Positions 44,765 through 53,702 of a stretch of 64,000 nucleotides of DNA are shown piece by piece. Below the pieces are notes generated by a model. The model saw nothing but the letters and a program-made list of their open reading frames with translations, was not told the origin of the DNA and made no database searches. The DNA lies in assembly GCA_030657355.1 (NCBI GenBank), contig CP131056.1, positions 885,001 through 949,000 of the forward strand, read 5' to 3'. Position 1 is the first letter of the stretch. The number at the start of each line of letters is the position of its first letter. Origin of the DNA: Radicibacter daui. GTDB lineage: Bacteria; Pseudomonadota; Alphaproteobacteria; Radicibacterales; Radicibacteraceae. Both the position numbers and the translations under genes were made by a program.

Positions 44765-46813
44765 ATGAGTATTCCCGGCGACCCGCATGAGCGCGACGTC
44801 CGCACGGCGGAAAGCCGCTTTATCACCCTCTTCGAGCAGGCGCCCATCGGCGTGTCGATCGAGGATATGGGCGGGCGCTATCTGCGCACCAATCCCGAAT
44901 TGCAGAAGATGCTCGGCTACAGCGAGGCCGAGCTTGACGGTCTCAGCCGCTTCGAGCTGACACCGGTAGAGGGGCTCGCGCTCTATCTGCCGCAGATCGC
45001 CGAGATGATGGGCGGCATGCGCGAGCGGGTGGATGTGGTGCTCCAGCAGCGCTGCAAGGCCGGCAACTCAATCTGGACGCGCCTGTGCGCAGCGCCGCTG
45101 ACACTGGAAGCGGAAGAGACCGGCGAGGCGCAGATCATCTGCATGGCGATGGATGTGACGCCGCTTGTCGAGGCCCGCGACAGCCTTGCCCGGCGCCAGC
45201 AGGCCATCGCGGAAGCCCAGGACGGTATCGCCATCTGCGATGAGCGTGCCTGCTTTACCTTTACCAACCGGGCCTTTGCCGATCTGTTCGGTGGCGGTCC
45301 CGCGATCGCCCTAGTCGGGCGTTCCTGGTACGACCTTTATGGCGATCTGGCCGACGATGTCCGGCTCATGGTTGTTCGCGGCGTGGCCAAGGGCGGTACC
45401 TGGCAGGGTGAGCTGGAGCCGGTGCTGGACGGGCAGAAGCGGGTGCACGAACTCTCCGTCACCGGCATGCCCGATGGCGGGCTGGTCATCGTGGCGCGCG
45501 ATGTCACCGAGCGCCGCCGGGTGGAGGAGGAGCGGGCGCGGCTGCGCGAGCAGATTTTGCAGACGCAGAAGCTCGATGCGGTGGGGCGTATGGCAAGCGG
45601 CGTGGCGCACGATTTCAACAACCTCATCGCCGCCATCAACAATTACTCGGAAATGGTGCTGGAGGATCTGCCGCCGGATCATCCCAGCCGTAATTATGTC
45701 GAGCGTATCCGCCTTGCCGGGCGCAAGGGGCAGGGGCTGGTGCGGCAGATTCTCGGCCTCAGCCGCCAGCAGCCGGGCGAACGCACGCCGGTGGCGATTG
45801 CCGATCTGATGTCCGACGCGGTGGCGACAGCCGAGGCATCGCTTGGCGATGGCGTCCGGTTCGAACAGCAGGGGCCGGAGGCGGGGGCGGTTGTGCTGGG
45901 CAGTGCCCTGCAGCTTGAGCAGGTGGTGGTGAACCTGCTCGTCAACGCCGTCCATGCCAGCGAAAAAACCAGGGCGGACGGGGCGGCGACGATCCGCGTA
46001 GACTTACGGGCCGGCTTTTTCGATGAAGCGGCGCTGGCGCAGCTGGGCGCTCCTTTCGGACTCGATGCTGCCGATCGCCACATTCTCCAGCCGTCCCCGG
46101 GCCGTACCGAGCTCTGGCTTGGCAAGCTGGCACCGGCAACCTCCTATGTCGCCGTTACCGTCGCCGACAGCGGCAGCGGTATGCCGCGCGATGTGGTCGA
46201 GCGCATGTTCGATCCGTTCTTTTCCACCAAGGCGGTCGGCAAGGGGTCGGGCATCGGCCTCGCCTCGGTGCTGGGCATCATCCTCGCCCATGAAGGCGGG
46301 TTGCATGTGGCAACCGAGCCCGGCGTCGGCACCAGTATCGATGTTTTCCTGCCACTGGAAGGCGGCGGAGCGGGGGGCAGCAGCGCGCAGCCGGCTGCTG
46401 CCGATGTCGTACCGGAAGTTGCTGCCGGGCCGCGCGAGTGCATTCTTGTCGTGGATGACGATCCCGATGTCGGCAAGGCCACCTGCACCATTTTGAGCAA
46501 GCTTTCCTATGGCGCCGAGCATCTGGCGTCGCCCGAGGAGGCGCTGGAGGCGCTCGCCGCCACGCCGGGACGCTGGGAGCTGGTGATTACCGACGAGGCG
46601 ATGCCGGGCCTCAGCGGCATCGAGTTTGCGCGAGCGCTCAAGGCGCGCGGCGTTACCATCCCCGTCATTCTGTGCAGCGGTCATGCGCTGGCGATCAATA
46701 CGGCGGAGGCCTACGAGGCCGGCATTGCCGCGATGATCGACAAGCCTTTGGTGCCGCGCAAGCTGGCGCGTGTCGTGCGCCGGGCGCTGGATGAGGCAAC
46801 GCGCAGCGCCTAA
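44765..46813 (+). CDS. PAS-domain hybrid histidine kinase
   Basis: A 682-residue cytosolic sensor kinase with no membrane helix. Two PAS domains (about 15-135 and 140-260) are followed by HisKA with the HDFNN phospho-His motif (GVAHDFNNLIAAINNYSEMVL). The ATPase domain has N-box LLVNAVHAS, G1 VADSGSGMP and F-box FDPFFSTKAVGKGSGIGL. A C-terminal receiver (ILVVDDDPDVG, acceptor Asp in LVITDEAMPG, Lys in IDKPL) completes it. The layout is the FixL/NtrB-related hybrid class. No haem- or flavin-binding residues are obvious in the PAS domains, so the signal is unknown. Confidence 0.93.
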   Translation: MSIPGDPHERDVRTAESRFITLFEQAPIGVSIEDMGGRYLRTNPELQKMLGYSEAELDGLSRFELTPVEGLALYLPQIAEMMGGMRERVDVVLQQRCKAGNSIWTRLCAAPLTLEAEETGEAQIICMAMDVTPLVEARDSLARRQQAIAEAQDGIAICDERACFTFTNRAFADLFGGGPAIALVGRSWYDLYGDLADDVRLMVVRGVAKGGTWQGELEPVLDGQKRVHELSVTGMPDGGLVIVARDVTERRRVEEERARLREQILQTQKLDAVGRMASGVAHDFNNLIAAINNYSEMVLEDLPPDHPSRNYVERIRLAGRKGQGLVRQILGLSRQQPGERTPVAIADLMSDAVATAEASLGDGVRFEQQGPEAGAVVLGSALQLEQVVVNLLVNAVHASEKTRADGAATIRVDLRAGFFDEAALAQLGAPFGLDAADRHILQPSPGRTELWLGKLAPATSYVAVTVADSGSGMPRDVVERMFDPFFSTKAVGKGSGIGLASVLGIILAHEGGLHVATEPGVGTSIDVFLPLEGGGAGGSSAQPAAADVVPEVAAGPRECILVVDDDPDVGKATCTILSKLSYGAEHLASPEEALEALAATPGRWELVITDEAMPGLSGIEFARALKARGVTIPVILCSGHALAINTAEAYEAGIAAMIDKPLVPRKLARVVRRALDEATRSA

Positions 46814-47227
46814 CCCGGTGAGGCGGCAGGTTTTTCTTCCCGACTCGGCGTTTCCCGGAGAGGCTGGCGCGGCGTCGCAACCTCGCTCCGCGGTCATTGC
46901 GTTGCAGCAGGAGAGAGGGCACGAACTGCCTTGCCTCACCTTATCCGTCGCCGGCTTTTGCGAATCCCACCCCATGTTGCCGGAGGGTGACAGGCGGGCC
47001 AGCTGCGTAGGGATGGCGAGGTGGCTTTTACGTCAAGGGCTTGTTGCCCGGGGATAAAGTGATTTTTCAGCAAGCGCGGCAGTATAGCTATCCATCAACG
47101 CCTTAGGTTGCGCCGCACTAAACCCCTATAATTGCCGTTATGGGGCGGTCTCATGAGGCCGCGGCGGGAACCGGATGCGACACCCAGAGCGTTGATATCA
47201 TCCGGACGGGTGCAGGTAGTGTGTGGC
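46814..47227. other. Intergenic region between the hybrid kinase and the outer-membrane-like gene
   Basis: A gap of about 414 bp. It holds a perfect TATAAT at 47127-47132 about 95 bp before the next ATG, with only a poor -35 (TTAGGT at 47103, 18-nt spacing). I see no gene, terminator or RNA structure that I could defend in the remainder. Confidence 0.4.
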
Positions 47228-47884
47228 ATGGGCCGGTTTAAGCTTTTCCTTCTGGCGGGTGTTTTGTCCGTGGCGCCGTTTTCGGCAGCCTGGGCCGATC
47301 CTGCGTCTATTGGTGGCTACGCCCTTGGCGGCGCCGCGCTGGCGCCTGTTGCCTCCGGTAATTTCACTGCCGATGCGTCCACCGCCGGCGAAACTGCCGA
47401 CTGGCAGGCCGGCGCCCTGGTCACGCAGCCGTCCGCATCCCACGGGGCCAGCGTGGGTGGCTACGCGCTCTGGCATATCGACGAGGCCAGCGACCTTGCT
47501 GCGGCCATCGTGCAGGGGCCGGGTGCCAGCCTTGCCGCACCGGGTGCCGACCTTTCCATGAGCACGCCGCCCACCTCGGCGGACACCATCGCGCTCGGCT
47601 TCAGCTACGGTGCGCGTCTGGCTCCGGATGTCTCGATGTCGCTCACGCCGAGCGTCAGCTGGTCCAATCCTGAATTCTCGCCGGATCTCGGCGGCGCCGG
47701 CGCGGCCCAGCAGTTCGGCCTGCATCTCGGCATGTCCTGGCAGATCAATGATTATATGGGTCTCAGCGGTGGCGCCGGCGCGGTGCGCAGCCTGTCGATG
47801 AGCCCGCAGCAAGCCGGTACGGCCGACGGTTCGGGCTCAAGCCTGCGCCTTTATACCGGCGTGGCGCTCGGCTTTGATTTCTGA
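47228..47884 (+). CDS. Exported, probably outer-membrane beta-barrel protein
   Basis: A 218-residue protein with signal peptide MGRFKLFLLAGVLSVAPFSAAWA. The rest is rich in Gly, Ala, Ser and Tyr with alternating hydrophobic patterns (SIGGYALGGAAL, SVGGYALWHIDE, IALGFSYGARL, FGLHLGMSWQIN, LRLYTGVALGFDF). It ends in an aromatic Phe, the usual C-terminal signature of outer-membrane barrels. Two GGYAL repeats are visible. The family is not recognised. It converges with the FNR-type regulator gene. Confidence 0.72.
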   Translation: MGRFKLFLLAGVLSVAPFSAAWADPASIGGYALGGAALAPVASGNFTADASTAGETADWQAGALVTQPSASHGASVGGYALWHIDEASDLAAAIVQGPGASLAAPGADLSMSTPPTSADTIALGFSYGARLAPDVSMSLTPSVSWSNPEFSPDLGGAGAAQQFGLHLGMSWQINDYMGLSGGAGAVRSLSMSPQQAGTADGSGSSLRLYTGVALGFDF

Positions 47885-47917
47885 GCCGGGCGGGCGCCGG
47901 ATTTTCCTGCGCTTTTC

Positions 47918-48640
47918 TCAGGCCCCTTCCGCGAGCAGCTGCAGCTCTCCCACATCCTTGATCTGGAACCGGTGTCCTTCCAGCAGCCTGATGGCGCCGG
48001 AGGTCTTGAGCTGGGTAACCGTGCGGCTCACCGTCTCGGTGGTGAGGCCCAGATAATCGGCGATGTCCGATCGGCTCATCGGCACATAGAGCGGATTGCC
48101 ATCCTCCCCGCGCTGGATTGCACGTTCGCGCAGCGAGAGCAGGAAGCTTGCCACCTTCTCCTTCGCGCTCTTGCGGCCCAGCAGCAGCATCTGGTCCTGC
48201 GCCGTTGCCAGTTCGCGCGAGGCGAGGGTGAAAAGCCGCCGGTGCAGGTGCGGATAGCTTTCCAGCATGCGTTCCAGCTTGGTGCGCGGGAAACGGCATA
48301 CCGTCACCTCGCTTAGCGTTTCCGCCGAATAGACGTAGGTGTCCGAAACGGCAAAGCCGATGAAGTCGCCGGGAAACAGGAAGCCGGTCATCTGCCGGCG
48401 ACCATCCGGCAGCAGCTTGTAGATTTTCACCGCACCGCTGGTGAGATTGTAGAGATAGTCCCCGGTCTCTCCCTCATTGAAGAGGGCTTCACCCTCCGCC
48501 AGCGTGACCGTCTGCATGATCGAGGCGAACTGTTCCAGCTCCGCCGGCGCCAGGGCCGAGCAGATCGCCCGCGCGCGTACGGGGCAATCCGGGCAGACGC
48601 CGCTCTGCTGCTTGTGGGCGCAGCTCTCAGCCAGAAACAT
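47918..48640 (-). CDS. Oxygen-sensing FNR/CRP-family transcriptional regulator
   Basis: A 240-residue FNR-type regulator. The N-terminal cluster ligands are C7, C16, C19 and C27 (C-x2-C-x7-C, the FnrL/FnrN pattern), plus C115 in EVTVCRF, enough for an O2-labile [4Fe-4S] cluster. A cyclic-nucleotide-like beta roll (EGETGDYLYNLTSGAVKIYK), dimer helix and HTH (SRSDIADYLGLTTETVSRTVTQL) follow. The ETVSR helix is the one that reads TTGAT-N4-ATCAA. The ATG at 48640 follows AAGGAT. An FNR box lies at 48771-48784 upstream, so self-regulation is plausible. Confidence 0.92.
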   Translation of the reverse strand: MFLAESCAHKQQSGVCPDCPVRARAICSALAPAELEQFASIMQTVTLAEGEALFNEGETGDYLYNLTSGAVKIYKLLPDGRRQMTGFLFPGDFIGFAVSDTYVYSAETLSEVTVCRFPRTKLERMLESYPHLHRRLFTLASRELATAQDQMLLLGRKSAKEKVASFLLSLRERAIQRGEDGNPLYVPMSRSDIADYLGLTTETVSRTVTQLKTSGAIRLLEGHRFQIKDVGELQLLAEGA

Positions 48641-48770
48641 TGTCCATATCCTTGCCGGGGGCGGATGGGGGCCTGGGCCGGCCGCTCCGGCAAGCGGCGG
48701 GCCTGATCCTTGCGGGCCCCCCTTCGGGGGGCGTTGCGCCGGATCGTACCCGAGTGCGGGCGCAAAGGTT

Positions 48771-48784
48771 TTGATGCAGATCAT
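48771..48784. promoter_or_regulatory. FNR box in the divergent region next to the FNR-type gene
   Basis: TTGATGCAGATCAT matches the FNR consensus TTGAT-N4-ATCAA at nine of ten defined positions. It lies 131 bp before the regulator's start and 99 bp before the plus-strand gene at 48883, so it could serve either. Confidence 0.6.
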
Positions 48785-48882
48785 GGTTTGCCGGGCAGGC
48801 ACCGCCGGATGATGGTGGCAAAGAGCCCTTCCGGCATGGACCCGCGGAAGGGCCGCACTCGCAAAGCCCCGGACACGCTGCC

Positions 48883-49428
48883 ATGTCGATTGAACAGATC
48901 AGCCCGTCAGACTATCTGCCTGGCCACCCGACCACCCACCCCGATGCAACGGCCGGTTATTACGCTGTCGACCGCCTCGGTGTTGCCGAGGCGCTGATCG
49001 CGCTGCCGCTTTGCCAGAGTTTCTATCCGCAGGTTGGCCGGCAGCAATGGCAGCGCTTTGTCAGCGAACAGGAGACGCGCGAGGCCGGCGTGCTGGTCGC
49101 GCGTGATCCCTTTGGCATTATCCACGGCCTTTTGTGTTACCGCGCCGTACCCGATCTCACCGAAGGCAAGGTGATGATCATCGACAAGATCGCCGTTGCC
49201 GGCCCGGTCGATCGCAAGGTGGCGCTGACGGCGCTGCTCTCGGCCGTGAATGCACTCGCCGCCCACTTCAATTGCGCACGGTTAAATGCCATAATACCGG
49301 AATGGCGCACCGCCGGCGCTTCCTACCGCATCTGGTTGTCGGAAGCGCTGCGGGAATCGGGATTGCAGGTTACGGCCGCCATCCTGACCTGCGAGGTTGC
49401 GCCGATGGGCACCGGCATTACCGATTGA
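48883..49428 (+). CDS. Hypothetical protein, 181 residues, GNAT-like fold possible
   Basis: I do not recognise a family with certainty. The central part alternates strands and helices as in acetyltransferases (REAGVLVARDPFGIIHGLLCYRAVPD, KVMIIDKIAVAGPVDRKVALTALLSAV). A clear acetyl-CoA loop is missing. The ribosome site is poor. Codon use is like its neighbours. An FNR box lies 99 bp upstream, so it could respond to oxygen through the divergent regulator (inference). Confidence 0.65.
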   Translation: MSIEQISPSDYLPGHPTTHPDATAGYYAVDRLGVAEALIALPLCQSFYPQVGRQQWQRFVSEQETREAGVLVARDPFGIIHGLLCYRAVPDLTEGKVMIIDKIAVAGPVDRKVALTALLSAVNALAAHFNCARLNAIIPEWRTAGASYRIWLSEALRESGLQVTAAILTCEVAPMGTGITD

Positions 49429-49535
49429 AACCGGAAGCGAGAAAGCCGCCTTTCCTCCGGTCGGTCTGAAGTCGCAAGCGGCGGCAACCCGTCTGGCCGG
49501 TCTTTGCAGACCGGGCCGGACACGGAGGAAGTGCC

Positions 49536-49745
49536 ATGAACACGCTTTACGACATCGAAGCCGAAATCGCGCGTGTGCGCGGTCAGCTGGATGACGAGAC
49601 GGCCCCGGCCAAGCGCGAGGCGCTGATGCGCGTGCTCGCCAAGCTGCGCCTGTCGCGCGCCTCGCTGGTCGAACAGGCGGCGCACCCCACCCGCGACTAT
49701 GTTGCGGGCGAGGAAGAGACGCCCTTCGGCCACATCTACCGCTAG
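49536..49745 (+). CDS. Small conserved-looking hypothetical protein, 69 residues
   Basis: A short, charged, mostly helical protein (IEAEIARVRGQLDDETAPAKREALMRVLAKLR) with a C-terminal stretch DYVAGEEETPFGHIYR. A strong GGAGGAAG ribosome site sits 6 nt before the ATG, which supports translation. No family is recognised. It converges with the EVE-domain gene. Confidence 0.65.
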   Translation: MNTLYDIEAEIARVRGQLDDETAPAKREALMRVLAKLRLSRASLVEQAAHPTRDYVAGEEETPFGHIYR

Positions 49746-49761
49746 GGCGTCCTGCCCGGCG

Positions 49762-50178
49762 TCAGCTGGCGGAAATGCCCGCCAGCTCGCACAGATGCGC
49801 CCATTCCGCGTCCGACACCGGGCAGACGGAAAGGCGTGACTGGCGCACCAGCGCCATACCCTGCAGCTTCGGATCGGCCTTGATCTCAGCCAGCGTTACC
49901 GGCCTTTTCACCGGGAACAGCGCCTTGAGGTCGACCATGCCGAACCGGCCCGTCGGGTCGGTATGATCGGGGTAATATTCCTTCACCACCTCGACGACGC
50001 CGACGATCCGCTTCTCTTCCACCGAATGATAGAAGAAGCCGCGATCACCGATTTTCATCGCCTTCATGTTGGCGGCGGCCTGGTAGTTGCGCACCCCGTC
50101 CCAGAACTGCACGCCCTTGGCCAGATGCATGTCCCACGACCAAGTGTTGGGTTCGGACTTGTAGAGCCAGTAAGCCAT
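49762..50178 (-). CDS. EVE (PUA-like) domain protein
   Basis: A 138-residue single-domain protein of the EVE/Thy28 family: YWLYKSEPNTWSWDMH, WDGVRNYQAAANMKAMKIGDRGFFYHS, GVVEVVKEYYPDHTDPTG, and the C-terminal LVRQSRLSVCPVSDAEW. EVE domains bind modified bases in DNA or RNA. In bacteria some belong to restriction-related systems, but stand-alone copies like this are usually housekeeping. It is followed by a YciI-like gene upstream on the same strand. Confidence 0.93.
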   Translation of the reverse strand: MAYWLYKSEPNTWSWDMHLAKGVQFWDGVRNYQAAANMKAMKIGDRGFFYHSVEEKRIVGVVEVVKEYYPDHTDPTGRFGMVDLKALFPVKRPVTLAEIKADPKLQGMALVRQSRLSVCPVSDAEWAHLCELAGISAS

Positions 50179-50203
50179 CTCTTGTCTCTTTCCTGTCGGT
50201 GCT

Positions 50204-50491
50204 TCAGGCGGCGGGCTTGGGGTAGACCTTGCTGGTCGCCTTGATGGTCACGCTCTGGAACAGGCCTGCCTGCGCGTAGGGATCGGCCTCGGCAAAGGCT
50301 GTGGCGTCGGCAAGATCGGTTGCCTCGACGATCAGCAGGCTACCCAGCGCCTTGCCATCGTCGCCCAGCAGCGGTCCGCCATAGACGAGGCGGTCATTGT
50401 GCCGGTCGAGATAGTCGATATGCGTCGGCCGGGTGACCATGCGCAGATCAAGCGCGTTCGCCTTGTCGAGGCAGTAGATCGTAAACAGCAT
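50204..50491 (-). CDS. YciI-like protein
   Basis: A 95-residue ferredoxin-like-fold protein of the YciI/YCII family. It has the conserved His-Asp pair (RPTHIDYLDRHNDRLVYGGPLL) and ADPYAQAGLFQSVTI. Related proteins bind small ligands or act as dehydrochlorinase-like enzymes. The true reaction is unknown. It lies 25 bp before the EVE gene on the same strand, a pairing common in alphaproteobacteria. Confidence 0.9.
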   Translation of the reverse strand: MLFTIYCLDKANALDLRMVTRPTHIDYLDRHNDRLVYGGPLLGDDGKALGSLLIVEATDLADATAFAEADPYAQAGLFQSVTIKATSKVYPKPAA

Positions 50492-50691
50492 GGGAGCAGA
50501 CCATCAGGCGGGTTGGATTGGCCTGCGACGGTAGCGATGCCTCCGGCTGGCGGCAAGGCACTGGCTGCTTTCTGTTTGAGCGCGCCGGTGGTGGTGCTCC
50601 CAAAAAAGAAAGCACCGGAGCTTGGCGGTGGGGCCGCGGGGCTGCCGGTGCAGGGAGGAGTTCGAACAGGGAGGGCGGAGCCGGGGTTCCT

Positions 50692-52218
50692 TCAGTCGCT
50701 GTCCAGCGCCTCATTGTTGACGGCGGCCGGGCGGATGAAACGGCCGATGAAGAGCGGCAGGACAAAGCCCAGGATCGCGCAGGTCCAGATGGCGATGGAG
50801 AGCGGGCTGTCGAGCAGGGCCCCCCAGTTGCCGTCCGAGATCGTCAATTCGCGCCGCAGGTTGGTTTCCATCAGCTTGCCAAGCAGCACGCCAAGGATCA
50901 CCGGCACCAGCGGAATGTCCATCTTGCGAAAGAGCCAGCCCATGATGCCGAAGCCGACCATCACCAGAAGGTCGAAGCTGGAGCCGGAGATACCGTAGAT
51001 GCCGACGAACGAGACCATCGCCACCGTCGGCATCAGATAACGCGAGGGTACCTGCAGCACCCGCACGAAAATCTTCACCAGCGGTAGGTTGAGTGCCAGC
51101 AGCATGATGTTGGCGATGAAGAGCGCGGCGATCAGGCCCCAGACCACGTCGGGGTGCTTCTGGAACAAAAGTGGCCCCGGCGTGATGTTGAGCGCGAGCA
51201 GCAGCGACAGCAGCACGGCGGTTGTCCCGGACCCCGGCACGCCAAGGGCCAGCATCGGTACAAGGGCACCGCCGGCGGCAGCGTTGTTGCCGGCTTCCGG
51301 TGCGGCAACGCCGCGCGGATCGCCGGCGCCGAAGGTGCCCTTGCGGCCGGAGACCTTCTTTTCCAGCATATAGGCGAGGAAGGAGCCGAGCGAGGCGCCG
51401 GCCCCCGGCAAGACGCCGGCAAGAAAGCCGACGATGGTGCCACGTGTCACCGCCGGGGTGACATGCCCCAGCATCTTCGCCGATGGCATCGAGCGGCCGA
51501 GCGGCACCTTGGTAGCATCGACGCCGCCGCCGGCGCGATGCTCGAGGAAGACGAACACTTCCGACAGGGCAAACAGGCCGACGATGGCAACGAGAAAATC
51601 GATGCCGTCATAGAGGTGGATGTTGTTGAAGGAAAAACGCGCCACCCCCGTTTGCAGGTCGACGCCGACCATGGCGATCAGCAGGCCGATGCCGGTGGCA
51701 AAGGCAGCCTTGATCTGGTTGCGCGCGGCCACGCCGCCGATGGTGGCAAAGGCGAGTGCAAAGAGGGCGAAATATTCTGCCGGGCCGAACAGCAGCGCCA
51801 CCTTGACGAGCTGCGGCGCCAGAAACACAAGGCCCCAGGTCGCAAAGAAGGCTCCGACGAAAGAAGCGATACCGGAGATCGCCAGCGCTTCGCCGGCCTT
51901 GCCTGCCTGGGCCATCGGGTAACCGTCAAGGCAGGTCATCATCGCCGGCTCGTCGCCGGGAATGTTGATGAGGATAGAGCTGATGCGGCCGCCATACATG
52001 GCGCCGTAATAGACCGAGGTCAGCAGGATGAGAGCCGGCGTCGCCGGCAGGCCGAGCGAGAAGGCGAGCGGAATGAGAATGGCAACGCCGTTCGAGGGGC
52101 CGAGGCCCGGCAGGGCTCCGATGATGGTGCCGAGAAAGCAGCCAAGGGCGGCGAGCGCCAGATTCTGGAAGCTGAGTGCCACCAGGAACCCGTCGCCAAG
52201 TGCGTGAAGTGTATCCAT
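50692..52218 (-). CDS. tctA: Tripartite tricarboxylate transporter, large permease TctA
   Basis: A 508-residue integral membrane protein with about 12 helices in two inverted halves. The TctA signatures are LPGLGPSNGVAILIPL near residue 35 and GVLPGAGASLGSFLAYMLEKKVS with GVAAPEAGNNAAAGGALVPMLALGVPGSGTTAVLL in the second half. It moves the carboxylate delivered by TctC, driven by an ion gradient. An AGGAGG site precedes the ATG. It is the last gene of the unit starting at the CoA-transferase. Confidence 0.95.
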   Translation of the reverse strand: MDTLHALGDGFLVALSFQNLALAALGCFLGTIIGALPGLGPSNGVAILIPLAFSLGLPATPALILLTSVYYGAMYGGRISSILINIPGDEPAMMTCLDGYPMAQAGKAGEALAISGIASFVGAFFATWGLVFLAPQLVKVALLFGPAEYFALFALAFATIGGVAARNQIKAAFATGIGLLIAMVGVDLQTGVARFSFNNIHLYDGIDFLVAIVGLFALSEVFVFLEHRAGGGVDATKVPLGRSMPSAKMLGHVTPAVTRGTIVGFLAGVLPGAGASLGSFLAYMLEKKVSGRKGTFGAGDPRGVAAPEAGNNAAAGGALVPMLALGVPGSGTTAVLLSLLLALNITPGPLLFQKHPDVVWGLIAALFIANIMLLALNLPLVKIFVRVLQVPSRYLMPTVAMVSFVGIYGISGSSFDLLVMVGFGIMGWLFRKMDIPLVPVILGVLLGKLMETNLRRELTISDGNWGALLDSPLSIAIWTCAILGFVLPLFIGRFIRPAAVNNEALDSD

Positions 52219-52227
52219 GGCGGCCTC

Positions 52228-52665
52228 CTAGAACCCCAGCGGCCCACGGGCGAGATTGAGCCCGAGAGCAAGATGGAACACGACGAAGATCCCGAGCGAT
52301 ATGGCAAGCCCGGCAAGGGCGGCCTTGGGCAGCGTGGCCCCCAGTCGCCAGGCGAGATAACCGGCGGCAAAAACGGTGGCGATCACGAATCCCAGCAGGG
52401 GCAGAAGCTCGGCATAGGCGACGAACACCGCCGTGCCGGCACCGATTTCAAGCAGGGTGGCGAGCGCCGGCCATTGCGGTTCGGGGTCCGGCTTCAGGAT
52501 GAGGCCGAGACCTGTCAGCCCGACAAGCACACAGATGATGATGGGAAACACCCGGGGGCCGACCGGATCGGAAATGAACGGCTCTTCGATCAGCGTTGCG
52601 CGCCAGATGAAGAAGGCGGCAATACCGAGGGCAATCACCCCGAGGATGCGGTCCGTGATCTTCAT
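52228..52665 (-). CDS. tctB: Tripartite tricarboxylate transporter, small membrane subunit TctB
   Basis: A 145-residue protein with four hydrophobic helices and the TctB N-terminus (ILGVIALGIAAFFIWRATLI, then SDPVGPRVFPIIICVLVGLTGLGLIL). It partners TctA; its precise role in transport is not settled. GGGAG precedes the ATG. Nine bases separate it from tctA and 53 from tctC. Confidence 0.93.
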   Translation of the reverse strand: MKITDRILGVIALGIAAFFIWRATLIEEPFISDPVGPRVFPIIICVLVGLTGLGLILKPDPEPQWPALATLLEIGAGTAVFVAYAELLPLLGFVIATVFAAGYLAWRLGATLPKAALAGLAISLGIFVVFHLALGLNLARGPLGF

Positions 52666-52718
52666 GTTGTTCTCCCGCAGGCGGGGGAACGGCCGGTGGC
52701 CGGCCGCCCCCGCAGCGA

Positions 52719-53702
52719 CTATTTGATCAGGCCGATTTCACGCGACAGCCCCTGGATGTCGGTGATCGAGTCCTTCACGAAGGCTTCGAACTTGGCGCCC
52801 TGAAGGTCGAGCGGAGCGAGGCCGTTGGTCTCCATCACCTTCTTCCATTCCGGCGAGTTGTAGAGTTTGGCGATGCTCTCTTCCCAGAACTTGTAGGCTT
52901 CATCGCTCATGCCGCCCGGGCCGTAGAAGCCGCGCCAGTTGGCGCCAATGGCATCAATGCCCTGCTCGCGTGCTGTCGGGAATTTGGCAAAATCGCCCGG
53001 CATGCGTTCCGGCGCCAGTACGGCGAGCACCTTGATATCGCCTGAATCGACAAAGCCCTTGGCTTCGGAGGCATCGCCGCTGAAGGCCTGCACCGAGCCG
53101 GCCAGTAGCTGGGTGATAGCCTCGCCGCCGCCCTCGAAAGCCACGTACTTCACCTTGCGCACGTCCTTGAAGCCGGCCTTGCGGGCAGCGATCAGCACCT
53201 TGAGATGATCCCACCCGCCCACGGCCGAACCGCCGGCGAAAGCGATCGAGCCGGGGTCCGCCTTGATCTTGTCGAACAGCTCCGGAAGCGTGCTGATCGG
53301 CGAGTTCTTGGAGACGGCGATCACGCCATAATCGGCGCCGACCGAAGCGATCCAGCGCACCTGGTCCATGTTGGCGCCCGGGAAGGCGCCCTGGGCGAGG
53401 CGAGTGGAGGTGGCGGAGGAGGCGGCAACAATCAGGTTATTGTCCTTGTTGCGCTTGCCCGTCACCTCGGCATAGGCAACGCCGCCCGAGCCGCCGGTAA
53501 GGTTCGTTACCTGCATCGTGCCCGAGATCAGGCCCAGATCCTGCAGCGTCTTGCCCACCTGGCGGCAGGTGAAGTCCCAGCCGCCACCGGGATTGGCCGG
53601 CGCGATACATTCGGTCGAGCCAGGGTCGAAGGCATGGGCGGTGCCGGGCAGCGCCAGCAGCGCGCAGGCGAGGGCCGCCTTGCAGAAGGTTGAGAATTTC
53701 AT
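52719..53702 (-). CDS. tctC: Tripartite tricarboxylate transporter, periplasmic binding protein TctC
   Basis: A 327-residue secreted binding protein. The signal peptide is KFSTFCKAALACALLALPG, with cleavage near AHA. TctC/Bug-family features are CIAPANPGGGWDFTCRQVG (ligand-carboxylate loop), NLTGGSGGVAYAEV and AGGSAVGGWDHL. The ATG overlaps the stop of the lyase gene by four bases, so uptake and metabolism are tightly coupled. The GGGWD loop differs from typical Bug proteins and is common in citrate/tricarboxylate binders. The exact ligand is unknown. Confidence 0.93.
   Translation of the reverse strand: MKFSTFCKAALACALLALPGTAHAFDPGSTECIAPANPGGGWDFTCRQVGKTLQDLGLISGTMQVTNLTGGSGGVAYAEVTGKRNKDNNLIVAASSATSTRLAQGAFPGANMDQVRWIASVGADYGVIAVSKNSPISTLPELFDKIKADPGSIAFAGGSAVGGWDHLKVLIAARKAGFKDVRKVKYVAFEGGGEAITQLLAGSVQAFSGDASEAKGFVDSGDIKVLAVLAPERMPGDFAKFPTAREQGIDAIGANWRGFYGPGGMSDEAYKFWEESIAKLYNSPEWKKVMETNGLAPLDLQGAKFEAFVKDSITDIQGLSREIGLIK

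Noticed and set aside
49762-50178. EVE-domain gene considered as part of a modification-dependent restriction system
   Set aside because: It is a stand-alone EVE protein next to YciI, a common housekeeping pair, with no nuclease or McrB-like gene nearby.
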